From: Acidobacteriota bacterium
GTDB taxonomy: Bacteria > Acidobacteriota > Blastocatellia > RBC074
Direction: 5' to 3'
Length of the DNA: 5,103 nt
NCBI GenBank assembly: GCA_016710075.1
Contig: JADJLO010000033.1
Span: 1 to 5,103, forward strand
Both the position numbers and the translations under genes were made by a program. The notes beneath the pieces were generated by a model. The model saw nothing but the letters and a program-made list of their open reading frames with translations, did no database searches and was not told the origin of the DNA. Of this stretch, positions 1-5,103 are shown one piece after another (the stretch's first letter is position 1; each line of letters opens with the position of its first letter).

Positions 1-10
1 ACCGTTAGAC
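1..10 (+). other. Right end (R' core) of an upstream attC, cut by the window edge
   Basis: GTTAGAC at 4-10 matches the GTTRRRY core-site consensus and lies where the previous cassette's attC should end. A cut after G4 would begin cassette 1. The rest of the site is outside the window. Confidence 0.6.
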
Positions 11-33
11 GGCAACACGCAAACTGCATCAAT

Positions 34-439
34 ATGGCAATTAAACTTCTAGTCCCAGTCTTGCGAGTGGCGGATGTCGCTCGGTCTATGGAGTGGTATC
101 AATCAACGCTCGCTTTTCTGGGCGACCCGTTTCCTGCGAAGCCACCGTTCGAGTCTTGCCATCCTTCGACAAGGGCAGGTCGAGTTGATGCTGCGCCGGG
201 GTTCGCCACCGGCGCGTCCCACACCGCGCCAGTATGATTGGGACGTTTACCTGCGGCGCGAAGGCGAGCGTTTTCGTGACGTTTTCGCAGCTTTCAGTGC
301 GCGTGGCATTGTGACGCGCCGGTTAGAGCAGATGCCGTATGGGCTAGCAGAGTTTGAGATTACCGACCCGGATGGGTACGTCATTTGCCTGAGCCAGCAG
401 CTTGAAGATGCCAGCGATTTACCAAGACCAGCCGCCTAA
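34..439 (+). pseudogene. Glyoxalase/bleomycin-resistance (VOC) family cassette protein, one frameshift
   Basis: The ATG at 34 opens with VPVLRVADVARSMEWYQ, the typical first beta-strand and helix of a vicinal-oxygen-chelate module. The second half, in the next frame, carries YDWDVYLR, a helix, and ITDPDGYVICLSQQ, the usual C-terminal VOC strand. The two halves join if one base is removed near 154-158 (TCTTGCC), giving about 134 residues, the normal size for a single-domain VOC protein. Such proteins are metal-dependent lyases, dioxygenases or drug-binding resistance proteins; substrate and metal ligands cannot be assigned here. The stop TAA at 437-439 sits inside the attC GCCTAAC box. There is no good Shine-Dalgarno, so expression probably depends on an upstream promoter. 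An ATG at 74 in the second frame is not the likely true start, because it would lose the conserved N-terminus. Confidence 0.85.
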
Positions 440-527
440 CAATGCGCTGCAGCGAACGGCGGCATCTCATCACTATTGCAATCGGCGCGCCCTCGTGGCC
501 GCCGTCGCTGAGCTTGAGTCGTTAGGC
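434..527 (+). other. attC site of cassette 1 (94 bp)
   Basis: Left core GCCTAAC is at 434-440 and right core GTTAGGC at 521-527. The inner arms CAGCGAACGGCGG (450-462) and CCGCCGTCGCTG (499-510) pair perfectly except for one extra A on the left arm, as expected for the extrahelical base that orients attC recombination. The variable central part is about 36 nt. Confidence 0.95.
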
Positions 528-552
528 TGATATCAACAATCTGAGAAAAACA

Positions 553-1022
553 ATGAATTATACGTTTGATATCGTTGATACCGAAGCTGTTGTTCTTGCG
601 GTTGCACAAAAGCAGCTTATGCGGGCAGAGGTTTCTTCAAAAATCCTTGGCTTGTTTGATATCGCCTATACTTGGCTGAAAACTTCCGGCGTTAAAAAAG
701 CCGGGCATAATTATGCGATATATGACCAATGTATGCCGGATAGGATGAGGGTGAGAGTTGGATTTCCCGTCTCAGAATATTTTTCAGGTAATGATTTGGT
801 CCAATGCATTGAGCTAGAAAGCGGCCGCGCAGCACATGTCAGGCATACTGGCCCATACAACAAACTACAGGCAGCGTATGATGGCCTTCTTGAATGGTGT
901 GCCCGTGAGGGGCATAAAACAAGCGGAATCGTGGGAAGTCTATGGTGATTGGTGATGATGATCCGTCAAAACTCGTTACGGATATTTATTTTCGAATAGA
1001 TAGATTAAATCAAAGTGCCTAA
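553..1022 (+). CDS. GyrI-like / AraC-type effector-binding domain protein, C-terminus frameshifted
   Basis: The open frame runs 553-948 (131 residues) and covers most of a GyrI-like small-molecule-binding fold. The mid-protein motif HVRHTGPYNKLQAAYDGLLEW is the characteristic H-x-GPY segment followed by a helix. The last part of the domain lies in two shifted frames: WEVYGDW at 932-952 and DDDPSKLVTDIYFRI from 954, ending at TAA 1020-1022 inside the attC box. Removing one A near 926-928 (GGAA) and one T at 953 restores a full domain of about 156 residues. There is no helix-turn-helix, so this is a stand-alone ligand-binding protein and not a complete AraC or MerR regulator. Stand-alone relatives bind small hydrophobic ligands or act on gyrase (GyrI/SbmC); the ligand here is unknown. 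No strong ribosome-binding site precedes the ATG. Confidence 0.82.
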
Positions 1023-1104
1023 CTCCGCGTTTGACCGGAGGCACCGCCGTCTTCTTGGTTGAACCTTTGCGGACGGCGGTGCCTCGGTCAACTGGTCGTT
1101 AGGC
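1017..1104 (+). other. attC site of cassette 2 (88 bp)
   Basis: Left core GCCTAAC is at 1017-1023 and right core GTTAGGC at 1098-1104. Arms 1031-1051 and 1072-1091 form a roughly 20-bp stem interrupted by one extra G on the left arm. The site is nearly the same as the attC at 4456-4543 (6 differences in 88 by eye). Confidence 0.96.
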
Positions 1105-1294
1105 CCCACAAGCGGCATCGTAGCCATGCGGCGCTCTGCAAATGCAAGGAGTGCCAGACGCCGAAGGCAAAGCCCAGATTCATAGCACCAACATGAAGAC
1201 AAGGCGGGAGAGAAACAACTCTATGAGATTCGGCGCGTCGTGGGTATCCTCACACGAGAAGCCAACTTAAGAAGACAAGGATCCGAAGATATCC
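1105..1294. other. Leader of cassette 3 with no recognisable gene
   Basis: This 190-bp stretch follows an attC and precedes the KOW-like gene. It holds only two tiny reading frames: ATG 1123 (19 codons, Arg-rich) and ATG 1193 (25 codons, ending TAA 1268). Neither has recognisable homology. The 10-mer GAAGACAAGG occurs at 1195-1204 and again at 1271-1280; the second copy could supply a weak AAGG ribosome-binding site about 14 nt before the ATG at 1295. It may be a long leader or the remains of an older cassette. Confidence 0.4.
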
Positions 1295-1495
1295 ATGCCG
1301 ACAAAGAAAACAAATGAGCCGAAGGACGGAGATTTTTGCGAAGTCACGGGCGGCACCTACAAGGGAAAGGCCGGAAGGGTTCGAGATATCAAAACCAGCA
1401 AGACCGGGCATATTACAATCACCGTTGTTCAAGTTAACGGTGAGCGGTTTAAAACTCTTGCCAAGAATGTCGTCGTTACCTCCAGTGGGGCCTAA
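1295..1495 (+). CDS. Small KOW-motif-like protein (66 aa)
   Basis: This is the only intact cassette gene in the window. After a Lys-rich start, residues 12-31 read as a KOW-like motif: GDFCEVTGGTYKGKAGRV, with the turn-Lys-Gly-x-x-Gly-x-Val pattern known from ribosomal protein L24 and NusG C-terminal domains. It continues with alternating hydrophobic strands (HITITVVQVNGERFKTL) suggesting a small SH3-like barrel. KOW domains usually bind RNA or ribosomal and transcription partners, so nucleic-acid binding is a reasonable inference but not shown. The stop TAA (1493-1495) lies inside a GCCTAAC box, confirming its place as cassette cargo. The overlapping frame from 1314 is a shadow that runs into the attC remnant. 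Confidence 0.7.
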   Translation: MPTKKTNEPKDGDFCEVTGGTYKGKAGRVRDIKTSKTGHITITVVQVNGERFKTLAKNVVVTSSGA

Positions 1496-1530
1496 CCCCT
1501 CGCTCAAGCGGAGCGCCAACGGCAGGCTAC
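1490..1530 (+). other. Half attC: left core and left arm only
   Basis: GCCTAAC at 1490-1496, followed by a GC-rich arm (CTCGCTCAAGCGGAGCGCC, 1499-1517), looks like the start of an attC and overlaps the stop of the KOW-like gene exactly as at other cassettes. No complementary right arm and no GTTRRRY core occur before the BrnT start at 1589. The site therefore seems to have lost its right half, joining two cassettes into one. Confidence 0.65.
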
Positions 1531-1553
1531 CACGATAAATTCCAAATTCATAC

Positions 1554-1588
1554 CTGACGTCACTACGAATGTCACTACAATAGTTGTC
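1554..1588 (+). promoter_or_regulatory. Likely promoter and operator-like repeats of the brnTA cassette
   Basis: A good -10 box TACAAT (1576-1581) lies 16 nt after CTGACG (1554-1559), a 4/6 match to the -35 consensus, placing a start near the ATG at 1589, so the transcript would be almost leaderless. The region also holds a perfect palindrome TGACGTCA (1555-1562) and a direct repeat GTCACTAC at 1559-1566 and 1571-1578. These could be the operator for autoregulation, which is known for BrnTA. The promoter is predicted by eye only. Confidence 0.5.
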
Positions 1589-1878
<290 letters not shown>

Positions 1879-1882
1879 AGGA

Positions 1883-2076
1883 ATGAAAGATGAAGAAATT
1901 AATCTATCGGAGAGTCCGGAATAGAGCCGAAAATGTTTGCCAGAGCGATAGTGAGAAAAGGGGTTGGTAACCAGCTCAGGAAAGGTGAAACTGACTCTCA
2001 GAATCGATCAGGGGGGCGAGGTTATCAAACGAAAATAAATGCGTTATTAAGAGCATATATGGAGGCTCATAAATAA
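1883..2076 (+). pseudogene. brnA: BrnA-family antitoxin, frameshifted and internally shortened
   Basis: The ATG at 1883 follows the toxin stop after AAGGA, typical toxin-first brnTA spacing. The protein reads MKDEEINLSESPE, then after a missing A near 1921 EPKMFARAIVRKG, then after an extra G in the run at 1960-1963 KVKLTLRID, then GRGYQTKINALLRAYMEA, ending at TAA 2074-2076. BrnA (DUF4415) antitoxins have a C-terminal ribbon-helix-helix: a strand (V-x-LRID) followed by two helices. Family members usually have about nine residues (a ...WFKxQ-like stretch) between RID and GxGYQT. Here only a run of six G (2011-2016) lies between, so about 26-29 nt appear to be lost. BrnA binds the toxin and represses its own promoter. 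Confidence 0.85.
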
Positions 2077-2082
2077 AAGGGG

Positions 2083-2170
2083 GCCTAACATCCATTCCAG
2101 CGGAGCCGCGCAAGCCGGCATCCCAGAAACTCGATAACTATACGCGGCCCGCTGAACTTGGCCGTTAGGC
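2083..2170 (+). other. attC site of cassette 3 (88 bp)
   Basis: Left core GCCTAAC is at 2083-2089 and right core GTTAGGC at 2164-2170. Arms CAGCGGAGCCGCG (2098-2110) and CGCGGCCCGCTG (2143-2154) are complementary apart from an extra base. It follows the BrnA stop by 6 nt and closes the compound KOW plus BrnTA cassette. Confidence 0.93.
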
Positions 2171-2188
2171 CACAAACGGTATGGTCGG

Positions 2189-2228
2189 GAGACATGGGTG
2201 ACAAATCAGTAGAGAGACATGGGTGACA
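2189..2228 (+). repeat. Tandem end repeats of the IS (left end)
   Basis: Two exact copies of GAGACATGGGTGACA at 2189-2203 and 2214-2228 are spaced 25 bp apart, and the inverted form recurs at the right end (3445-3468). Duplicated sites of this kind at an IS end are plausible paired transposase-binding sites. Confidence 0.75.
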
Positions 2229-2268
2229 CTTTTCGGGCAAGATCTATCTCTGAAAGGAGGGTTGATCA

Positions 2269-3502
2269 ATGCCCTGGGAGCAATCGTCACCGATGGGTCA
2301 AAAAACTCAATTTGTCTCCGAATATCTCCGCGACACCATCTCATTTACCGAGCTCTGCGACCGATACAGCATCAGTCGCAAGACCGGCTACAAATGGATC
2401 GATCGCTATCTGACAGATGGACCGGCTGGATTGGCAGACCGGTCTCGTCGACCACATTCATCTCCGGACGAAACGCCTGAGCCTCTACGGCTAGCGATCA
2501 TTGAGGCGCGTCGTCGTCATCCAAGTTGGGGAGGTAAGAAATTGCTCAAGCATCTCAAGAGCCAAGATCCACAGGCTGACTGGCCTTCACGCTCGACAGC
2601 CTGTGAGATTCTCCTCCGTGCGGGACTCGTCCGACAACGGACCCGGCGGCGCAAACCTGGTCATCCAGGCAAGCCCATCTCCATCGCCACAGCCCCAAAC
2701 GATCTCTGGTGCGTCGATTTCAAAGGTCAGTTCAAAACTCGTGACGGCCAATACTGCTATCCTTTGACCGTGACCGATCGCTACTCGCGTTATCTACTGG
2801 GTTGCCGGGCACTACTCTCAACTGAAACTGAAGGGGCCAAAGCGACATTCCTCCAGATCTTTAAAAAGTATGGCTTGCCACAGGCGATTCGCTCTGACAA
2901 CGGTGCCCCCTTCGCCTCAACCGCACTGGCGCGGCTCTCGAAACTCTCGGTCTGGTGGATCAGGCTTGGTATCAGACCCGAATTGATTGAACCTGGCAAG
3001 CCACAACAAAATGGGCAGCACGAACGGATGCATCGTGTCCTGAAAGCCGAGACGGCGCGTCCGCCGGCCGCCAACCTGACTCAGCAACAAAGATGGTTCG
3101 ATCGCTTTTGTCATATGAGTACAATCATCTCCGGCCCGCATGAAGGAATCGATCTTCAGACCCCCGGCTTCTTTATATGCGCCTTCGTCACGCCCGATGC
3201 CGGCCGTGCCTCTACCCTTGGTTTATCCAGCTCACTTCGAGACCCGGTTAGTGAGCAAGAACAGCGGGATTCGTTGGCGCGATAAATGGGTCGCGGTTTC
3301 AACGACCTGCGCCGGTCTTTATGTCGGCCTGGAGGAGATAGATCATGGGCTCTGGGACGTCTACCTGGGGCCGGTCAAACTTGGTCGCCTGTTTGAAAAA
3401 ACTCTGCGGATCGAGGATCATCTCGGCAGGCTCAAACGGATAAATGTGCAACCCCATGTCTCCCCGACTAATATGTCTCATGTCCACGTCCTTCAAACAT
3501 GA
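2269..3502 (+). CDS. IS481-family DDE transposase, frameshifted near the C-terminus
   Basis: Translation starts at ATG 2269, with a strong AAGGAGG (2254-2260) 8 nt upstream. Residues about 15-50 form a helix-turn-helix (SFTELCDRYSISRKTGYKW). The integrase core has D150 in WCVDFKG, D210 in IRSDNGAPF and E252 in NGQHERMH, the catalytic DDE triad with family-typical contexts. The open frame runs to 3285, but conserved homology leaves it. EYNHLR (3117-3134) is in another frame, PHEGIDLQTP (3136-3162) returns, and ASLYAPSSRP from 3167 onward is in a third. The causes are AT at 3115-3116, an extra C in CCC at 3135-3137 and an extra C in CCCCC at 3161-3165. The restored C-terminus continues to a TGA at 3500-3502, past the IS right end. 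It catalyses cut/paste or copy-type transposition of its own element. Confidence 0.9.
3445..3488 (-). repeat. Inverted end repeats of the IS (right end)
   Basis: The block at 3445-3468 is the reverse complement of the left-end GAGACATGGGTGACA motif, with small run-length differences. A second poorer copy starts at 3472. It mirrors the two-site arrangement at the left end and places the IS right boundary near 3485-3490. Confidence 0.6.
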
Positions 3503-3936
3503 GCAAATCACTTCGTCAATCGTGGGTGCGTACGGCCGTTCTTCTTGGTATCGGGTACGCCCTCGTTGGCATCTTGTTCGCGGTCCCAAACACCCACGTG
3601 AAGGCGTGGCGCCTGGCGGCGTGGGTCGTGAAGCGCCATTGATACGCGGCACATCGCGCAATGAGCGCCTTCGGCTACAGAACTCGCCTGGGTCGGCCGC
3701 TCGGCACGTCGCCGTGGCCGTTGCACTCGGAGCATTCGGGCTCGCTGTTGGCGCAAACATGCATTCGCTCTCCGCCGGATCGACCAACCAGCACCGACAG
3801 CTCCGCTTCTAGCGCTCGGGATCCGGCCGGTCGATGACAGCGCGCCCAGCGTTTTCCGTCGCGCTCGGCACAAGTAGTATTGACGCGTGCGCTCGGGCGC
3901 GCTAGAGCAAGTGGTGGAATGGTGCGTGTGGCCTAA
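3499..3936 (+). pseudogene. Unidentified small integral membrane protein, multiple frameshifts
   Basis: The ATG at 3499 gives MSKSLRQSWVRTAVLLGIGY and a first membrane segment through AVP (residues about 13-30). That frame stops at 3642. With base changes between 3631 and 3663, the reading continues as AWVVSAI, YAAH, then ERLRLQNSPGSAARHVAVAV with a strong hydrophobic segment (ALGAFGLAVGANMHSL). Further shifts near 3800, 3833 and 3880 give a last hydrophobic region (LALGI, MTARPAFSVALG) and the tail RALGRARASGG, ending at TAA 3934-3936 inside the attC box. Restored, this is a protein of about 145 residues with some four membrane segments and positively charged loops. I do not recognise a named family and assign no function. 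The IS now separates it from the original cassette leader. Confidence 0.65.
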
Positions 3937-3993
3937 CAATGGTTGCAGCGGACGGCCAGCTGCGCGGCCCGCCGCTGAACCGAATCGTTAGGC
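3931..3993 (+). other. attC site of cassette 4 (63 bp)
   Basis: Left core GCCTAAC is at 3931-3937 and right core GTTAGGC at 3987-3993. The arms CAGCGGACGG and CCGCCGCTG are complementary apart from an extra base, with a short GC-rich centre. Its left flank GCCTAACAAT...TGCAGCG resembles the attC at 434-527, and it is the shortest site here. Confidence 0.95.
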
Positions 3994-4011
3994 TGAAAGA
4001 AATAGCTCGCA

Positions 4012-4443
4012 ATGAATAAAAGTAGTACGATGCAAAAGAATTATATTAACCCTGCAGAACTATTTCCCAGTGTACCGCTTGGCTTGTCTCAAGTAATTGC
4101 CTGCACTGGAGGGAGAACCGTTTATATTTCAGGACAAACCGCATCTGGGACTCTCAAAAGAAAATTGTAGGCGGGATGGATTTACAAGAACAGGCAAGGC
4201 AAGCGCTAAAAAATCTCCAGATCGCGGTTCAATCGGCAGGCGGAGAGTTGAGCGATGTGATTTCTCTGCGAATATACGTGGTAGGCGATCAATCAAGTCA
4301 TACTGCGTCATTGGAGAGGTGCTTAGAGAGTTTTTTTCAGGTGAAGACTTTCTCGACAAGCACTTGGCTCGGCGTTGCGTCTTGGCCGTGAAGGAATTTT
4401 GATAGAGATTGAAGCAATCGCAGTAATGGAAGATGGCGCTTGA
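4012..4443 (+). pseudogene. RidA/YjgF/UK114-family protein, frameshifted
   Basis: The frame from ATG 4012 gives MNKSSTMQKNYINPAELFPS and RTVYISGQTA, the conserved opening of the RidA fold, then stops at 4168-4170. Adding one G at the GGG run 4147-4149 continues it as DSQKKIVGGMDLQEQARQAL, then NLQIAVQSAGGELSDVISLR and TSTWLGVA. Adding a T near 4382 and a C near 4387 yields SLAREGILIEIEAIAVMEDG with stop TGA 4441-4443. The C-terminal IEIEAIAV strand is a family hallmark. Length is about 145 residues, close to the usual 125-150. RidA proteins deaminate reactive 2-aminoacrylate/imine intermediates using a conserved Arg. Here that position is less certain, because LRIYVV and the tail both contain candidate Arg residues, and many family members have other functions. 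Confidence 0.87.
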
Positions 4444-4455
4444 AAAAGCGATTTG

Positions 4456-4543
4456 GCCTAACTCCGCGTTCGACCGGAGGCACCGCCGTCTTTTTGGTTG
4501 AACTTATGCGGACGGCGGTGCCCCGGTCAACTGGTCGATAGGC
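4456..4543 (+). other. attC site of cassette 5 (88 bp), non-consensus right core
   Basis: Left core GCCTAAC is at 4456-4462; the right core reads GATAGGC (4537-4543) where GTTAGGC is expected. Arms 4470-4490 and 4511-4530 form the stem with a bulged base. By eye it differs from the attC at 1017-1104 at six of 88 positions, one of them in the core. Confidence 0.92.
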
Positions 4544-4585
4544 GCTCGCGGAATAATCTGAATGATGGCTATCAAATGACAAAAC

Positions 4586-4881
4586 ATGAGCTACCGATTT
4601 ACTTGGGATGAAAATAAAGCAGCCTCAAATATCGTAGATCATCAAGGGATTACTTTTGACGAGGCCAGTACCGTCTTCGATAGCCCTTGGCGAGAATCTT
4701 TGATGATGAAATACATTCCCTTGACGAAAGGCGTGAAAATCATCATCGGGCCTTCAATCAAAGGCCGGCTGCTACTGATTTGTTTTTACCGGAGCACCCG
4801 AATGAGATCATTCGCATCATCAGTGCGCGATTCGCAACCAGGAAAGAACGTAAGAAGTATGAAGAAAATATCAGTTTCTAG
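4586..4881 (+). pseudogene. brnT: Second BrnT-family toxin, frameshifted
   Basis: ATG 4586 gives MSYRFTWDENKAASNIVDHQ and GITFDEASTVFDSP, the typical BrnT N-terminus (F-x-WD-x-x-K, H-x-I-x-F-x-EA). A missing C at 4684-4686 moves the reading to LARIFDDEIHSLDERRE. An extra A near 4736-4739 then gives IIIGPSIKGRLLLICF, and a further shift between 4782 and 4798 gives HPNEIIRIISARFATRKERK and YEENISF, with stop TAG 4879-4881. The C-terminal SAR...ER..YE motif is the ribonuclease signature region. Restored length is about 97 residues. This toxin differs clearly from the first BrnT in the window and is paired with a different antitoxin type, whose start overlaps its 3' end. Confidence 0.87.
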
Positions 4882-5103
4882 ATCACGTAAAACAGCATCG
4901 CAGGACATAAGTTGCCGAATATGACTTTGATTATAGCAAAGACGTCCTAATCGCTTTGCCGGAAAGATAAGCGAAGAGCGGCTAGTAGTGTTACTCGACC
5001 CAGAGGTTTCGCAGGTATTCACTACGCCGGAAGCTGTGAACACAGTTCTTCGCGCTTTTTGGTGGCGGCATTACCTAAAAGGGCAAAACGAAAAGCTAGC
5101 AGT
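4859..5103 (+). pseudogene. Antitoxin partner of the second BrnT (not BrnA-like), frameshifted, open at window end
   Basis: The ATG at 4859 overlaps the toxin end by 23 bp and reads MKKISVSRSRKTASQDI. With one base added at each of four homopolymers (near 4912, 4917, 4941 and 5056-5060), it continues as SLPEYDFDYSKGRPNRFAGK, then LVVLLDPEVSQVFTTPEAVN and VLRAFLVAALPKRAKRK. The LPEYDF...RG/RPN-x-F-G-K stretch followed by V-x-LDPEV-x-x-VF-x-xPEAVN-x-x-LR is the pattern of small antitoxins often encoded after BrnT-like toxins: a disordered toxin-wrapping N-terminus, then a short DNA-binding dimer domain. No stop or attC is seen before 5103, so the 3' end lies outside the window. Confidence 0.72.

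Larger units (their letters stand above)
2184..3488 (+). mobile_element. IS481-family insertion sequence, about 1.3 kb, inside the leader of cassette 4
   Basis: A single DDE transposase is flanked by related end sequences. The left end has GAGACATGGGTGACA twice (2189-2203 and 2214-2228, 25 bp apart). The right end has the inverted counterpart CCCATGTCTCCCCGAC (3453-3468) and a second, more degenerate copy (TATGTCTCATGTCC, 3472-3485). Left GTCGGGAGACATGGG and right CCCATGTCTCCCCGAC are inverted matches with one G/C run-length difference. Exact termini and a target-site duplication could not be fixed, so boundaries are approximate. It sits only 14 bp past an attC, splitting the short leader from the membrane-protein gene. 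Its size is at the upper end for IS481 elements. Confidence 0.75.

Noticed and set aside
1017..1104. Strong stem-loop as a transcription terminator
   Set aside because: The stem belongs to attC, has core boxes at both ends and lacks a U-tract. It may reduce readthrough, but it is better explained as a recombination site.
2219..2480. Two plus-strand frames beginning at 2219 and 2223
   Set aside because: They overlap the transposase start, begin inside the IS end repeat, lack a ribosome-binding site and have no homology. The ATG at 2269 with AAGGAGG is the real start.
2171..3500. Target-site duplication flanking the IS
   Set aside because: GGTC on the left and CGTC on the right are only loosely similar, and the right terminus is degenerate, so no duplication can be claimed.
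3299..3939. Long minus-strand frames (3299-3787 and 3508-3939)
   Set aside because: They lie opposite the transposase tail and the membrane-protein gene in GC-rich sequence, have low-complexity Arg/Pro-rich translations and cross the attC. They are shadows.
4097..4402. Plus-strand frame of 101 residues over the RidA-like gene
   Set aside because: Its translation has no family resemblance except a short FFSGEDF stretch, which belongs to the RidA-like protein through a local frameshift. The RidA motifs lie in the other frames.

Overview
The window is a stretch of an integron gene-cassette array, with every cassette reading on the + strand. Short unrelated genes are separated by attC recombination sites, each running from a GCCTAAC box to a GTTAGGC-type box with an imperfect inverted repeat between. 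The integrase gene and attI are not in the window. Varied attC lengths (63 to 94 bp) with a few recurring attC types suggest a chromosomal (sedentary) integron of an environmental proteobacterium or a metagenome contig. The sequence does not identify the species.

Layout, using the G^TT cut points: cassette 1 (5-521) carries a glyoxalase/VOC-family protein. Cassette 2 (522-1098) carries a stand-alone GyrI-like small-molecule-binding protein. Cassette 3 (1099-2164) is compound: a small KOW-like protein, a left-half attC with no right half, then a BrnT/BrnA toxin-antitoxin pair with its own likely promoter. Cassette 4 (2165-3987) encodes an unidentified small membrane protein whose leader is interrupted by an IS481-family insertion sequence (about 2184-3488). 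Cassette 5 (3988-4537) carries a RidA/YjgF-family protein. Cassette 6 (4538 to beyond the window) carries a second BrnT-type toxin with a different, non-BrnA-like antitoxin, open at the right edge.

Nearly every gene is broken by single-base indels, mostly at homopolymers. The KOW-like gene and the first ~845 bp of the transposase are exceptions. With frames restored, each protein continues in recognisable homology, and several stop codons fall on the TAA inside the attC GCCTAAC box. The most economical reading is an indel-prone sequence or assembly rather than wholesale pseudogenisation. The internal deletion in BrnA and the half-attC are too large for that explanation and may be real. There is no common pathway: the cassettes are independent accessory functions, and the two toxin-antitoxin cassettes fit the known role of such modules in stabilising large cassette arrays. 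I see no clearly new multi-gene system. The best leads are the compound cassette, the two divergent BrnT modules, the near-duplicate attC with an off-consensus core, and the orphan membrane protein.
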